A stretch of DNA of 64,000 nucleotides from Mycobacterium ahvazicum (GTDB lineage Bacteria > Actinomycetota > Actinomycetes > Mycobacteriales > Mycobacteriaceae): the NCBI RefSeq assembly GCF_900176255.2, contig NZ_FXEG02000002.1, positions 1,364,001-1,428,000 of the forward strand. The letters are read 5' to 3'. How positions within the stretch are numbered: position 1 is the first letter of the stretch; each line of letters starts with the position of its first letter. Below are positions 1-9,478 of the stretch, piece by piece. Position numbers and translations under genes: made by a program. The notes under the pieces are model-generated. The model was not told the DNA's origin and did not search any database. It worked only from the letters and a program-made list of their open reading frames with translations.

Positions 1-155
1 TCACACCCCGCAAGGTCCGGCGGCTGCGCCGGCTGGCGGGGCTGTGGCTGGCCGCGCAGGACGGGCGCTGGGCGGCGGTCCGCATCGATGTGATCGGGAT
101 CCGTGTCGGGAACCGGCGCACCCCGGAGATCTCGCATCTGCAGGGAATCGGCTGA
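1..155 (+). CDS. YraN/UPF0102 family protein, 3' end only
   Basis: The reading frame is open from the window edge (first complete codon at base 3) to a TGA at 153-155. The 50 visible residues end in RVGNRRTPEISHLQGIG and carry the basic, Leu-rich stretch typical of the C-terminus of the endonuclease-like UPF0102/YraN family (Rv2898c in M. tuberculosis). The stop overlaps the ATG of the following ComM-like gene (TGATG), so the two are translationally coupled. The nuclease core lies outside the window, so function rests on synteny with comM and dprA. Confidence 0.75.
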   Translation, partial: TPRKVRRLRRLAGLWLAAQDGRWAAVRIDVIGIRVGNRRTPEISHLQGIG

Positions 156-1666
156 TGGCGCTGGGACGTGCGTTCTCGGTCGCGGTGCGCGGACTGGACG
201 GTCATATCGTGGAGATCGAGGCCGACATCACCTCGGGTCTGCCCGGCGTCCACCTCGTCGGCCTGCCCGACGCCGCGCTGCAGGAGTCGCGGGACCGGGT
301 GCGTGCGGCCGTCACCAACTGCACAAACAGCTGGCCGCAGGCCAGACTCACGCTTGCGCTGTCCCCGGCGACGCTGCCGAAAATGGGTTCGGTCTACGAC
401 ATTGCGCTCGCGGCGGCGGTGCTGTCGGCGCAGCGAAAGAACCCGTGGGAACGCCTGGAGAAGACGGTGCTGCTGGGCGAGTTGTCGCTGGACGGCCGCA
501 TCCGGCCGGTGCGCGGGGTGCTGCCCGCGGTGCTGGCCGCCAAACGCGACGGGTGGCCCGCCGTCGTGGTGCCGGTGGACAACCTGGCCGAGGCCAGCCT
601 GATCGACGGCATCGATGTCTGGGGCGTCCGCACGCTGGGGCAGCTGCGGAGCTGGCTCAATGGGTCGGCCCGGTTGGCCGAGCGGATCAGCGCGACGGCC
701 ACCGGCCCGGAGCCGGTAGGGGATCTGGCCGACGTGGTGGGACAGGCGCAGGCACGGTTCGCGGTCGAGGTGGCCGCCGCGGGGGCGCATCACCTGATGT
801 TGACCGGACCGCCTGGTGTGGGCAAAACGATGCTGGCGCAACGCCTTCCGGGATTGCTGCCCAGCCTGACCGACAGTGAGGCCTTGGAGGTCACCGCGAT
901 CCACTCGGTGGCCGGGTTGTTGTCCGGGGACACACCGCTGATCACGGCGCCGCCGTTTGTGGCGCCGCACCACAGCTCCAGCGTTGCCGCACTGGTCGGG
1001 GGAGGCTCGGGGATGGCCCGCCCGGGCGCCGTGAGCCGGGCGCACCGCGGTGTGCTGTTCCTCGACGAATGCGCCGAGATCAGCGTCAGCGCTCTGGAGG
1101 CATTGCGAACACCGTTGGAGGACGGCCTCATTCGTCTGGCGCGCCGCGACGGGGTGGCGTGCTACCCGGCCCGGTTTCAGCTGGTGTTGGCCGCCAACCT
1201 GTGCCCCTGCGCGCCGGCCGATCCGCAGGATTGCATCTGCCCGGCCGCGACGAAACGCCGCTATCTGGGCAAGCTTTCGGGCCCGTTGCTGGATCGGGTG
1301 GACCTGCGGGTACAGATGCACCCGGTGCGGACCGGGGCCTTCGCCACCGTCGAGGGTGAATCCTCCGCACAGGTGCGCGATCGGGTGGCGCGGGCCCGCG
1401 CCAAGGCCGCGGCCCGGTGGCGCCCGCACGGTTTCAGCACCAACGCCGAAGTGAGCGGGACGCTGTTGCGGCGCAAGTTTCGGCTCAGTAGTCAAGCCAT
1501 GCATCCGCTGCGCCTGGCGGTGGAGCGTGGGCTGCTCAGCATCCGCGGGCTCGATCGCACGCTTCGCGTCGCGTGGAGCCTGGCCGACTTGGCCGGCCGC
1601 GGCTCGCCCGGCCTGGACGAGGTGGCCGCCGCGCTGAGCTTCCGGCAGCCGGGAGAACAACGATGA
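155..1666 (+). CDS. ComM-like / Mg-chelatase-related AAA+ ATPase
   Basis: A 503-residue protein of the YifB/ComM family (Rv2897c). Its N-terminal ChlI-like domain (about residues 20-140) precedes an AAA+ core with Walker A GPPGVGKT near residue 216 and Walker B LFLDECAE near residue 301; a cysteine-rich loop (NLCPCAPADPQDCICP) and the C-terminal Mg-chelatase lid follow. ComM is known in other bacteria as a branch-migration helicase that helps integrate transformed DNA. The ATG at 155 was chosen over an in-frame ATG at 44 because it overlaps the upstream stop and matches family length. It overlaps dprA by ATGA, and the pairing with dprA supports a role in DNA processing rather than in chlorophyll or cobalt chelation. 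Confidence 0.9.
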   Translation: MALGRAFSVAVRGLDGHIVEIEADITSGLPGVHLVGLPDAALQESRDRVRAAVTNCTNSWPQARLTLALSPATLPKMGSVYDIALAAAVLSAQRKNPWERLEKTVLLGELSLDGRIRPVRGVLPAVLAAKRDGWPAVVVPVDNLAEASLIDGIDVWGVRTLGQLRSWLNGSARLAERISATATGPEPVGDLADVVGQAQARFAVEVAAAGAHHLMLTGPPGVGKTMLAQRLPGLLPSLTDSEALEVTAIHSVAGLLSGDTPLITAPPFVAPHHSSSVAALVGGGSGMARPGAVSRAHRGVLFLDECAEISVSALEALRTPLEDGLIRLARRDGVACYPARFQLVLAANLCPCAPADPQDCICPAATKRRYLGKLSGPLLDRVDLRVQMHPVRTGAFATVEGESSAQVRDRVARARAKAAARWRPHGFSTNAEVSGTLLRRKFRLSSQAMHPLRLAVERGLLSIRGLDRTLRVAWSLADLAGRGSPGLDEVAAALSFRQPGEQR

Positions 1667-2865
1667 CCGCGGTGTTCCACGATCCCGCCTGGCCGGCCTG
1701 GGCGTACCTGTCGCGGGTGGCCGAGCCGCCCTGCCCGGAGCTCGCGGCCCTGGTGGGATGCGTGGGCCCGGTCGAGGCGGCCGACCGCGTCCGGCGTGGG
1801 CTGGTCAGCGAGGAGCTGGTACGGCACACCGCCGCCAGGCGGGAGATAGACCGGGCCGCAGCGGATCTCGAGGTGCTCGCTCGTCGCGGCGGCCGGTTGA
1901 TCACGCCCGATTGCCCGGAGTGGCCGCTGGTCGCGTTCTCGGCATTCGCCGGCGCCGGGTGCAGGCCGCGCGGCGGGCCGCCGATGGTGTTGTGGGCGTT
2001 GGGTCCGATGCGTCTGGACGAGATCGCCCGGCGCGCTGCGGCGGTGGTCGGCACCCGTGCGGCCACGGCCTACGGCGAACAGGTGACCGCGGATCTGGCG
2101 TCCGGTCTGGCCGAGCGCGACGTCGCGGTCGTTTCGGGAGGCGCCTACGGAATCGACGGTGCGGCCCATCGCGCGGCGCTGGCCAGCGACGGAATCACGG
2201 TGGCGGTGCTGGCCGGCGGCATCGACATCCCTTATCCGGCCGGGCACTCGGCGTTGCTGCATCGCATCGCCTCGCATGGCTTGTTGATCAGCGAATATCC
2301 GCCTGGCCTGCGGCCCGCTCGGCATCGGTTCCTGACCCGCAATCGTCTGGTCGCCGCGGTCGCAGGGGCCGTCGTGGTGGTGGAGGCGGGTCTGCGCAGC
2401 GGCGCCGCGAACACCGCCGCCTGGGCGGGGTCGTTGGGCCGGGTGGTGGCCGCGGTGCCCGGACCGATCACCTCATCAGCGTCGGCGGGTTGTCACGCGC
2501 TGCTGCGCAACGGGGCCGAGCTGGTCACCCGGGCCGACGACATCGTGGAATTCGTGGGACACATCGGTGAACTCGCCGTCGAAGAGGCCCGGCCCGCGAC
2601 GGCGTTGGACGGGCTGGGCGAGCCCGAGCGTCAGGTGTACGAGGCGTTGCCCGGGCGAGGTGCCGCAACGGTCGACGAGATCGCCGTCTCCTCCGGGCTG
2701 ATGCCCGAGCAGGTGCTGGGACCGTTGGCGATCCTCGAGGTGACCGGACTGGCCGAGCGTGACGGCGGACGGTGGCGCCTCGTTCGCCGGGGAACGCGTC
2801 CCGTCGCGGGCGGCCGACCTGCGACGACGGCCCCGGCTCGTATAGTCGGCTGGGGCCGGGTCTGA
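1663..2865 (+). CDS. dprA: DNA-processing protein DprA
   Basis: A 400-residue DprA/Smf protein (Rv2896c). The Rossmann-like DNA-binding domain shows the family signature GGAYGIDGAAH near residue 159 and the downstream TRNR...AGLRSGAANTA stretch near residues 224-250. A winged-helix domain (about residues 325-390, ending RDGGRWRLV) completes it. DprA loads RecA on single-stranded DNA during transformation; in mycobacteria its role is not established. The ATG overlaps the comM stop, so yraN, comM and dprA read as one operon. Twelve bases separate it from the viuB-like gene. Confidence 0.92.
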   Translation: MTAVFHDPAWPAWAYLSRVAEPPCPELAALVGCVGPVEAADRVRRGLVSEELVRHTAARREIDRAAADLEVLARRGGRLITPDCPEWPLVAFSAFAGAGCRPRGGPPMVLWALGPMRLDEIARRAAAVVGTRAATAYGEQVTADLASGLAERDVAVVSGGAYGIDGAAHRAALASDGITVAVLAGGIDIPYPAGHSALLHRIASHGLLISEYPPGLRPARHRFLTRNRLVAAVAGAVVVVEAGLRSGAANTAAWAGSLGRVVAAVPGPITSSASAGCHALLRNGAELVTRADDIVEFVGHIGELAVEEARPATALDGLGEPERQVYEALPGRGAATVDEIAVSSGLMPEQVLGPLAILEVTGLAERDGGRWRLVRRGTRPVAGGRPATTAPARIVGWGRV

Positions 2866-2877
2866 ACAGGAGGACAC

Positions 2878-3735
2878 GTGGCAGGTCGACCACTCCAACG
2901 TTTTGAAGTCGTCGGTACCCAACAACTCGCACCGCACATGAAGCGTGTGACGCTGGGGAGCAATCAGTTCGACACGTTCGTGCCGAGCAACTTCACCGAC
3001 TCCTACGTCAAGTTGGTATTCGTCGCCGCCGACATCGACGTAGCCGCGTTGCCCCAGCCCCTGACCCAGGACAGCTTCGCCGTGCTGCCCCCGGAGAAAC
3101 GGCCGGCCGTGCGGACCATCACCGTTCGCAAGGTCGACGCCGCGGCCCGCCAGATCTCGCTGGACATCGTGGTGCACGGCGAACACGGCGTGGCGGGAGT
3201 CTGGGCGGCCCACGCCCAACCCGGACAGGTGATCTATCTGATGGGTCCCGGCGGGGCGTATACGCCCGACCCCGCGGCAGACTGGCATTTGCTGGCCGGA
3301 GACGAGTCGGCGCTGCCGGCCATCGCCACCGCGTTGGAAGCATTGCCTCCCAACGCAATCGGCAAGGCTTTCATCGAAGTGGCCGGGCCCGACGACCAAA
3401 TCGAGTTGACCGCGCCCGAAGGCATGCAGGTGAACTGGGTTTATCGCGGCGCCCGCGCGGACCTTGCCTCCGATGATCGCGCCGGCGATTTCGCGCCGCT
3501 GATCGAGGCCGTCACCACCACGCTGTGGCTGCCCGGGCAGGTGCACGTCTTCATCCACGGCGAGGCCCAAGCCGTCATGCACAATTTGCGGCCCTACATC
3601 CGCAAAGAGCGTGCAGTGGACGCGAAGTGGGCGTCGTCGATCTCCGGCTACTGGCGGCGCGGCCGCACCGAAGAGACATTCCGGCAGTGGAAGAAGGAAC
3701 TAGCCGAGGCGGAGTCGGCAAGCTCGTCAGCCTGA
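2878..3735 (+). CDS. viuB: Siderophore-interacting FAD protein (ViuB-like)
   Basis: A 285-residue ferredoxin-reductase-like flavoprotein of the SIP/ViuB family (Rv2895c), predicted to reduce ferric siderophores in the cytoplasm and release iron. It shows the FAD-binding motif VRTITVRKVD near residue 78, the NAD(P)H-side motif LAGDESALPAIATALEAL near residues 140-156 and the family C-terminal element SISGYWRRGRTEE. Translation starts at a GTG with an AGGAGG-like site (acaggaggaca) a few bases upstream. It is probably co-transcribed with the preceding dprA operon. Confidence 0.88.
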   Translation: MAGRPLQRFEVVGTQQLAPHMKRVTLGSNQFDTFVPSNFTDSYVKLVFVAADIDVAALPQPLTQDSFAVLPPEKRPAVRTITVRKVDAAARQISLDIVVHGEHGVAGVWAAHAQPGQVIYLMGPGGAYTPDPAADWHLLAGDESALPAIATALEALPPNAIGKAFIEVAGPDDQIELTAPEGMQVNWVYRGARADLASDDRAGDFAPLIEAVTTTLWLPGQVHVFIHGEAQAVMHNLRPYIRKERAVDAKWASSISGYWRRGRTEETFRQWKKELAEAESASSSA

Positions 3736-3759
3736 CGGCCGGCTGGCATTCTCTATCCC

Positions 3760-4920
3760 ATGGCATTCGGCGCTTACCAGAACGAGATCTACTTCCAGGG
3801 CCTGGCGGGGGTCGTACCCGCGCTGCCGATGGCCTTCGCAGAGTTGGAGGCCCGCGCCGAGAAGGCGATGCCGCCGTCGGTGTGGTCCTACGTCGCCGGG
3901 GGCGCCGGCGACGAACGCACCCAGCGGGCCAACCGCGAGGCGTTCGATCGCTGGGGCCTGATCCCGCGCATGTTCGTCGGGGCCGCCGAGCGCGACCTGT
4001 CGGTGCAGATGTTCGGCATGAACCTCCCGTCGCCGTTGTTCATGGCGCCGATCGGTGTGATCGGCATCTGCGCTCAAGACGGCCACGGCGACCTGGCCAC
4101 CGCCCGTGCGGCCGCGGCGACCGGGGTCCCGATGGTGGTTTCCACCCTGACCGCGGACCCGATGGAAGAGGTCGCCGCGCAGTTCGGCGGCACCCCCGGC
4201 TTCTTCCAGCTGTACACGCCGAAGGATCGCGACTTGGCCGCCAGCCTGGTGCAGCGGGCCGAAGCAGCCGGCTACCAGGGCATCATCGTCACCCTGGACA
4301 CCTGGATCCCCGGCTGGCGACCGCGCGACCTCAGCACGGCCAACTTCCCCCAGCTGCGGGGGCACTGTCTGAGCAACTACACCAGCGATCCGGTCTTTCG
4401 CGCCAGCCTGCAACGCCCGCCCGAAGAGGACCCGCAGGGCACGGTGCTGCAGTGGATTACGACGTTCGGCAACCCGCTGACCTGGGATGACCTGCCCTGG
4501 CTGCGGTCGCTGACCGACCTGCCGATGATCATCAAGGGCATCTGCCATCCCGACGACGCCCGGCGCGCCAGGGACGGCGGCGTCGACGGCATCTACTGCT
4601 CCACCCACGGCGGGCGCCAGGCCAACGGCGGTCTGCCCGCGCTGGACTGCCTGCCCGGCGTGATCGAGGCGGCCGAAGGCTTGCCGGTTCTGTTCGACTC
4701 GGGGATCCGCAGCGGCGCCGATATCGTCAAGGCGCTGGCCATGGGCGCGACCGCCGTCGGGGTCGGTCGCCCGTATGCCTACGGTCTGGCGCTCGGCGGC
4801 GTCGACGGAATCGTGCACGTGCTGCGCAGCCTGCTGGCCGAAGCGGATCTGATCATGGCCGTCGACGGCTATCCGACCCGCAAAGATCTCACCCCGGACA
4901 CGCTTCGGCGCGTCGGCTAA
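3760..4920 (+). CDS. Lactate 2-monooxygenase (FMN-dependent alpha-hydroxy-acid oxidase family)
   Basis: A 386-residue TIM-barrel flavoenzyme that resembles the well-known M. smegmatis lactate 2-monooxygenase from the first residues ([15 protein letters not shown]) to the end ([19 protein letters not shown]). That enzyme converts L-lactate and O2 to acetate, CO2 and water. Visible landmarks are [15 protein letters not shown] near residue 43, [13 protein letters not shown] near residue 179 and the active-site stretch [11 protein letters not shown] near residue 282. The family signature normally reads SNHGGRQ, so Asn is replaced by Thr next to the catalytic His. The gene is not at this place in M. 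tuberculosis, where viuB and xerC are neighbours. Confidence 0.85.
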   Translation: MAFGAYQNEIYFQGLAGVVPALPMAFAELEARAEKAMPPSVWSYVAGGAGDERTQRANREAFDRWGLIPRMFVGAAERDLSVQMFGMNLPSPLFMAPIGVIGICAQDGHGDLATARAAAATGVPMVVSTLTADPMEEVAAQFGGTPGFFQLYTPKDRDLAASLVQRAEAAGYQGIIVTLDTWIPGWRPRDLSTANFPQLRGHCLSNYTSDPVFRASLQRPPEEDPQGTVLQWITTFGNPLTWDDLPWLRSLTDLPMIIKGICHPDDARRARDGGVDGIYCSTHGGRQANGGLPALDCLPGVIEAAEGLPVLFDSGIRSGADIVKALAMGATAVGVGRPYAYGLALGGVDGIVHVLRSLLAEADLIMAVDGYPTRKDLTPDTLRRVG

Positions 4921-4953
4921 GGGGCAGCGGGCCGGGCCTGCGACCGTGGGGGA

Positions 4954-5850
4954 GTGCAGGCGATTCTCGACGAGTTCGACGAGTACCTGGATCTTCAGTG
5001 CGGGCGTTCGGCGCATACCCGGCGCGCGTATCTGGGCGACCTGCGCTCGTTGTTCGCCTTCCTCGACGAGCGCGGGGTGGCGCTGGACGCGCTGAGCCTG
5101 CCGCTGCTGCGGACCTGGCTGTCCAGCGGGGCAGTGGCCGGGGCCGCGCGTACCACGCTGGCGCGGCGCACCTCGTCGATCAAGGCGTTCACCGCGTGGG
5201 CGGTGCGGCGCGGCCTGCTGAGCGTCGATCCCGCCGCACGGCTGCAGGTGCCCAAGGCGCACCGCACGCTGCCCGCCGTGCTGCGTCAGGATCAGGCGCG
5301 CGACGCCATGGCCGCCGCGAAATCCGGTGCCGAGCAAGGAGACCCGCTCGCCCTGCGGGACCGGCTGATCGTCGAGATGCTGTACGCGACCGGGATTCGG
5401 GTGAGCGAGCTGTGCGGCCTGGACATCGACGACGTGGACGCCGGTCACCGGGTGGTGCGGGTGCTGGGCAAGGGCAACAAGCAGCGCAGCGCGCCGTTCG
5501 GGGTGCCGGCCGCGGACGCGCTGCGGGCGTGGCTGGACGACGGGCGTCCCGCCCTGGCGAACGCGGATTCCGGGCCGGCGCTGCTGCTGGGCGCGCGGGG
5601 CCGCCGCCTCGATGTGCGCCAGGCCCGCACCGTCGTACACCAGACGATCGCCGCGGTGGACGGCGCGCCCGACCTGGGCCCGCACGGGCTACGGCACAGC
5701 GCGGCCACCCATCTGCTGGAAGGCGGCGCTGACCTGCGCGTCGTCCAGGAGTTGCTGGGACATTCCAGCCTGGCGACCACCCAGCTCTACACCCATGTCG
5801 CGGTGTCGCGGCTGCGGGCGGTGCACGACCAGGCCCACCCGCGCGCCTAG
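4954..5850 (+). CDS. xerC: Tyrosine recombinase XerC
   Basis: A 298-residue tyrosine recombinase (Rv2894c) that resolves chromosome dimers at dif together with XerD. An N-terminal SAM-like DNA-binding domain (residues 5-90) precedes the catalytic domain, which has the full R-K-H-R-H-Y set: ATGIRVSEL near residue 147, GKGNKQR near 172, HGLRH near 244, LGHSS near 268 and the tyrosine in TTQLYTH near 279. Start is a GTG at 4954. It is the chromosomal housekeeping enzyme, not a phage integrase: no att sites or cargo surround it. Its TAG stop overlaps the stop of the convergent YihY gene in the tetranucleotide CTAG. Confidence 0.93.
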   Translation: MQAILDEFDEYLDLQCGRSAHTRRAYLGDLRSLFAFLDERGVALDALSLPLLRTWLSSGAVAGAARTTLARRTSSIKAFTAWAVRRGLLSVDPAARLQVPKAHRTLPAVLRQDQARDAMAAAKSGAEQGDPLALRDRLIVEMLYATGIRVSELCGLDIDDVDAGHRVVRVLGKGNKQRSAPFGVPAADALRAWLDDGRPALANADSGPALLLGARGRRLDVRQARTVVHQTIAAVDGAPDLGPHGLRHSAATHLLEGGADLRVVQELLGHSSLATTQLYTHVAVSRLRAVHDQAHPRA

Positions 5851-6926
5851 CCGCCGCCCGACTCGTGGCGGCCCCGGGTGCGGCGCAGCAACCGCCCTCG
5901 CTTGATGTCCTTGCGGTCCGCGGCTTCTTTCTTTTCCACCTCGCGCGTGTCTTTGGGCGGAAGCTGCAGCTCCCGTTCGGCGGCAATGCCGGCCTGCAGC
6001 TGGCGCCCCCGCTCGAGTTCGGCGTCCAACTCCGCCCCGAACAACAGGGCCAGGTTGGTTATCCAGAGCCATAACAGGAAGACGATGACGCCGCCCAGCG
6101 CGCCGTAGGTCGTGTCGTAGCTGCCGAAATCGCGGACGTAGAAGCCGAATCCGACGGAGGCGAGCGCCCAGACCACGATGGCGATCGCCGAACCGATGCT
6201 GAGCCAGCGAAACCGCGGCTGCTGCACATTTGGGGTGACGTAGTACAGGATCGCCACGACCAGCGTGACCAACAACAGGATCAGCGGCCATTTCGCGATC
6301 GACCAGGCCAGCTGTGCGCCCTCGCCGAGTCCGATCACCCTGCCGATCACCCGAGTCAGCGGACCACTGGTCGCCAGCATGAAAGCCACCGCCGCCGCCA
6401 AGATCAGTGCGGCCATGGTGAGCAGCAGCTGCAGTGGGCGCAGCTTCCAGAAAGGCCGCCCCTCGACGATCCCGTAGACCCGGTTCATGGCGCGTCCGAA
6501 TGCGCCGATGTATCCCGACGCCGACCACAATGCCGCCAGGACGCTGAGGATCAGCGCCGAACCAGCGGAACGGTTGTCGACCAGTTGCTTGATCGGCTGG
6601 CGCAGGATGTCGAGCGCGGATGCGGGGACGAGACTTGCCGCCGCGTCGAGTAGCGCATTGGTGGTGTGCGCGCCGTCGCCGACCACACCGAGCAGCGAGA
6701 CCATCACCAGCAGCGCGGGAAATACGGATAGCACGGCGTAGTAGGTCAGTGCGGCGGCCAGGTCGGTGCACTGGTCATCGGTGAATTCGCGGGCGGTCTT
6801 TCGCAGCACGTACCGCCACGAGGCTTTGGTCAAGTCGTCCGGGGAATCGGGTTTGCTCGGGTCGTCAGGAGCGGGCGCGGCCTTCCGGTGCTCGGTCGGC
6901 GCATCGTCGGTCTCTGCTGCGGTCAT
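5847..6926 (-). CDS. YihY/BrkB-family inner-membrane protein
   Basis: A 359-residue polytopic membrane protein of the YihY/virulence-factor BrkB family (UPF0761, formerly mislabelled ribonuclease BN). A charged 40-residue N-terminal tail rich in Asp, Glu and Pro precedes the family opening [27 protein letters not shown]; about six hydrophobic segments follow, and a strongly basic C-terminal tail ([14 protein letters not shown]) closes it. Transport substrate is unknown. The ATG at 6926 was chosen because the longer frame upstream runs through low-complexity antisense of the M23 gene. It is not at this locus in M. tuberculosis (which has Rv2893 and PPE45 here), so it marks a lineage difference. 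Confidence 0.85.
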   Translation of the reverse strand: MTAAETDDAPTEHRKAAPAPDDPSKPDSPDDLTKASWRYVLRKTAREFTDDQCTDLAAALTYYAVLSVFPALLVMVSLLGVVGDGAHTTNALLDAAASLVPASALDILRQPIKQLVDNRSAGSALILSVLAALWSASGYIGAFGRAMNRVYGIVEGRPFWKLRPLQLLLTMAALILAAAVAFMLATSGPLTRVIGRVIGLGEGAQLAWSIAKWPLILLLVTLVVAILYYVTPNVQQPRFRWLSIGSAIAIVVWALASVGFGFYVRDFGSYDTTYGALGGVIVFLLWLWITNLALLFGAELDAELERGRQLQAGIAAERELQLPPKDTREVEKKEAADRKDIKRGRLLRRTRGRHESGGG

Positions 6927-6967
6927 ACCCAACGATTCCCGTGAATCGGCCAGTCCACACTGCACAC

Positions 6968-7459
6968 TCAACCCCCCAGCGGCTTGAGCCGGACCGGGGT
7001 CGACGCCAGCAGGCCCAGCGGGTCGACGTACCGAGCACCCGACGACGGCCCCCACATCGCGCCCCAGTGCAGGCACGCCGACGCCCGGCACCCGCCATGC
7101 CCGGTGATCAGCTCGCCGATCACCGTCTGCTCGCTCACCTGCTGACCGACCCGGACCGCGGCCCGGACCGGCTCGTAGCTGGTGTGCAATCCGCCCGGAT
7201 GAGCCAGGGCGACCACCGGCCGTCCCGCCAGCAACCCGGCGAACACCACGGTCGCGCTGCCGGCGGCGTACACCGGCTGACCTGCGCGTCCGGCCAGGTC
7301 GACGCCGCGATGCCCCGGCTGCCAGTTGGGCGACGGCGCGTCGAACGTACGCACGACGGCCGGAGCCGGCCGCAGCGGCCAATCCAGCCGGACGTCCCCG
7401 GCGGCCGCCGGGACCGCGCTGAACAGCGTCATACCCACGACCAGCGCCGCCCACCGCAC
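6968..7459 (-). CDS. Secreted M23-type (LytM-like) peptidase domain protein
   Basis: A 163-residue exported protein related to Rv2891. A signal peptide (RWAALVVGMTLFSAVPAAAG, residues 2-21) precedes one M23 domain with the zinc-ligand motif HRGVDLAG near residue 50. The second motif reads CLHWG near residue 128 where active enzymes have HxH, so the first, catalytic histidine is a cysteine while the metal-ligand His is kept. It may therefore bind peptidoglycan without cutting it, or cut weakly. Start is GTG at 7459. It is divergent from rpsB. Confidence 0.8.
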   Translation of the reverse strand: MRWAALVVGMTLFSAVPAAAGDVRLDWPLRPAPAVVRTFDAPSPNWQPGHRGVDLAGRAGQPVYAAGSATVVFAGLLAGRPVVALAHPGGLHTSYEPVRAAVRVGQQVSEQTVIGELITGHGGCRASACLHWGAMWGPSSGARYVDPLGLLASTPVRLKPLGG

Positions 7460-7751
7460 CCCATGAGTTCAGCGTGGCGTCGACGACACGGCCACCCGCG
7501 TTTGCCCAATCTGTGCACGCGGACCGCACTGTGGACATGTGCTGGAAAAATCACCAGCTGAGTCGGTGTAAACTGCTCGTCGCAGCTCGTTCGCGGGCTG
7601 ACTTCGCGCGTCTGCCTCGCGTCTCCCGTTCCACTAGGAGTTCGCAGCGCATGCCGGGCGGTCCCGTAACAGGGTCCGGCAGCGCAGCAGGCGCCAGGGC
7701 CTGGCCTCACCCGATGCCAGGCGACAACCGACATAAAGGAATGGCATCACC
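7460..7751. other. Divergent intergenic region upstream of rpsB
   Basis: This 292-bp stretch lies between the M23 peptidase (minus) and rpsB (plus). It contains a possible -10 hexamer TAAACT at 7569-7574 on the plus strand but no convincing -35, which is common for mycobacterial SigA promoters. That would leave a leader of about 170 bases before rpsB; S2 operon leaders are often autoregulated, but I see no defined S2-binding fold here by eye. Confidence 0.35.
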
Positions 7752-8615
7752 ATGGCCGTCGTGACCATGAAACAGCTGCTCGACAGCGGCACCCACTTCG
7801 GGCACCAGACCCGTCGCTGGAATCCCAAGATGAAGCGGTTCATCTTCACCGACCGCAACGGCATCTACATCATCGACCTGCAGCAGACGCTGACCTTCAT
7901 CGACCAGGCGTACGAGTTCGTCAAAGAGACCGTCGCTCACGGTGGCAGCGTGCTGTTCGTCGGCACCAAGAAGCAGGCGCAGGAGTCCGTCGCCGCCGAG
8001 GCCACCCGCGTCGGCATGCCGTACGTGAACCAGCGCTGGCTGGGTGGCATGCTCACCAACTTCTCCACCGTGCACAAGCGCCTGCAGCGCCTCAAGGAGC
8101 TCGAGGCGATGGAGCAGACCGGTGGCTTCGAGGGCCGCACCAAGAAGGAAATCTTGATGCTGACCCGCGAGAAGAACAAACTTGACCGCAGCCTCGGCGG
8201 TATCCGCGACATGTCCAAGGTGCCCTCGGCGATCTGGGTCGTCGACACCAATAAGGAGCACATCGCCGTCGGTGAGGCCCGCAAGCTCGGAATCCCGGTC
8301 ATCGCGATCCTGGACACCAACTGCGACCCCGACGAGGTCGATTACCCGATCCCGGGCAACGACGACGCGATCCGCTCGGCGGCGCTGCTGACCAAGGTGA
8401 TCGCCTCCGCGGTCGCCGAGGGCCTGCAGGCGCGTGCCGGTGTCGGTCGCGGCGACGGCAAGCCCGAGCCTGGAGACTCGATGTCCGCCGAGCCGCTCGC
8501 CGAGTGGGAGCAGGAGCTGCTGGCTTCCGCGACTACCGGGGCGACCACGACCGCGACCACCACAGCCACCACCGACGCCGCTGGAGCTGCAACCGAAACA
8601 AGCACGGAAGGCTGA
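7752..8615 (+). CDS. rpsB: 30S ribosomal protein S2
   Basis: A 287-residue S2 protein (Rv2890c). It starts [19 protein letters not shown], has the S2 motif [11 protein letters not shown] and the conserved block [15 protein letters not shown] near residue 97. The last 30 residues are a Thr/Ala-rich low-complexity tail ([16 protein letters not shown]) beyond the globular domain, a feature also seen in other mycobacterial S2 proteins. It is followed after a single base by tsf, the usual S2-EF-Ts operon. Confidence 0.97.
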   Translation: MAVVTMKQLLDSGTHFGHQTRRWNPKMKRFIFTDRNGIYIIDLQQTLTFIDQAYEFVKETVAHGGSVLFVGTKKQAQESVAAEATRVGMPYVNQRWLGGMLTNFSTVHKRLQRLKELEAMEQTGGFEGRTKKEILMLTREKNKLDRSLGGIRDMSKVPSAIWVVDTNKEHIAVGEARKLGIPVIAILDTNCDPDEVDYPIPGNDDAIRSAALLTKVIASAVAEGLQARAGVGRGDGKPEPGDSMSAEPLAEWEQELLASATTGATTTATTTATTDAAGAATETSTEG

Positions 8616-8616
8616 T

Positions 8617-9447
8617 ATGGCGAACTTCACCGCTGCCGACGTCAAGCGTCTTCGTGAGCTCACCGGTGCCGGCATGCTCGATTGCAAGAACGCACTGGCC
8701 GAAAGCGACGGCGATTTCGACAAGGCCGTCGAGGCACTCCGGATCAAGGGCGCAAAGGACGTCGGCAAGCGCGCCGAGCGTGCCACGGCCGAAGGTCTGG
8801 TAGCGGCCAAGGACGGCGCGCTGATCGAGCTGAACAGCGAGACCGACTTCGTCGCCAAGAACGCCGAGTTTCAGCAGCTCGCCGACGAAATCGTCGCCGC
8901 CGCAGCCCAATCCAAGGCCGCCGACGTCGACGCGCTCAAGGCCGCTTCGGCGGGTGAGAAGACGGTCGAGCAGGCTGTCGCCGACCTGTCCGCCAAGATC
9001 GGCGAGAAGCTGGAGCTGCGCCGGGCCGCCTTCTTCGACGGCACCGTCGAGACCTACCTGCACAAGCGTGCCGCAGACCTGCCCCCGGCGGTCGGCGTGC
9101 TCGTCGAGTACGGTCCGGGTGCCGACCCGGACACCAGCTCAGCGGCCGCGCACGGGGTCGCGTTGCAGATCGCCGCGCTCAAGGCGCGCTACCTGACCCG
9201 CGAGGACGTGCCCGAGGACGTGGTGGCCAGCGAGCGTCGCATCGCCGAGGAGACCGCGAAAGAAGAAGGCAAGCCGGAGCAGGCGCTGCCCAAAATCGTC
9301 GAGGGCCGGCTGAACGGCTTCTTCAAGGACGTGGTGTTGCTCGAGCAGCCGTCGGTGTCGGACAACAAGAAGACCGTCAAGGCGCTGCTCGACGAGGCCG
9401 GCGTCACGGTGACCCGGTTCGTTCGCTTCGAGGTAGGCCAGGCCTAG
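8617..9447 (+). CDS. tsf: Translation elongation factor Ts
   Basis: A 276-residue EF-Ts (Rv2889c), the guanine-nucleotide exchange factor for EF-Tu. The N-terminal UBA-like domain ([21 protein letters not shown]) carries the family signature, followed by [12 protein letters not shown] near residue 72, which belongs to the core that contacts EF-Tu. The ATG at 8617 was chosen for the conserved [10 protein letters not shown] start; it follows rpsB by one base, so translation is very probably coupled. Confidence 0.97.
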   Translation: MANFTAADVKRLRELTGAGMLDCKNALAESDGDFDKAVEALRIKGAKDVGKRAERATAEGLVAAKDGALIELNSETDFVAKNAEFQQLADEIVAAAAQSKAADVDALKAASAGEKTVEQAVADLSAKIGEKLELRRAAFFDGTVETYLHKRAADLPPAVGVLVEYGPGADPDTSSAAAHGVALQIAALKARYLTREDVPEDVVASERRIAEETAKEEGKPEQALPKIVEGRLNGFFKDVVLLEQPSVSDNKKTVKALLDEAGVTVTRFVRFEVGQA

Positions 9448-9478
9448 CCGACAAACCCGAGCGGCTAGCGTCAGTCCT

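Noticed and set aside
155..1666. ComM-like gene as a true magnesium chelatase subunit
   Set aside because: The cysteine-rich loop and the coupling to dprA and yraN fit the YifB/ComM family; no chlorophyll genes are present.
3727..5685. A 652-codon open frame on the minus strand across the lactate monooxygenase and xerC genes
   Set aside because: It is antisense to two well-supported genes, has Gln/Arg/Gly-rich low-complexity composition and no domain pattern. Long antisense frames are expected at this GC content.
4954..5850. Tyrosine recombinase as a sign of an integrated element
   Set aside because: The protein matches chromosomal XerC, the gene order is that of the conserved chromosome, and there are no tRNA, att repeats or phage genes nearby.
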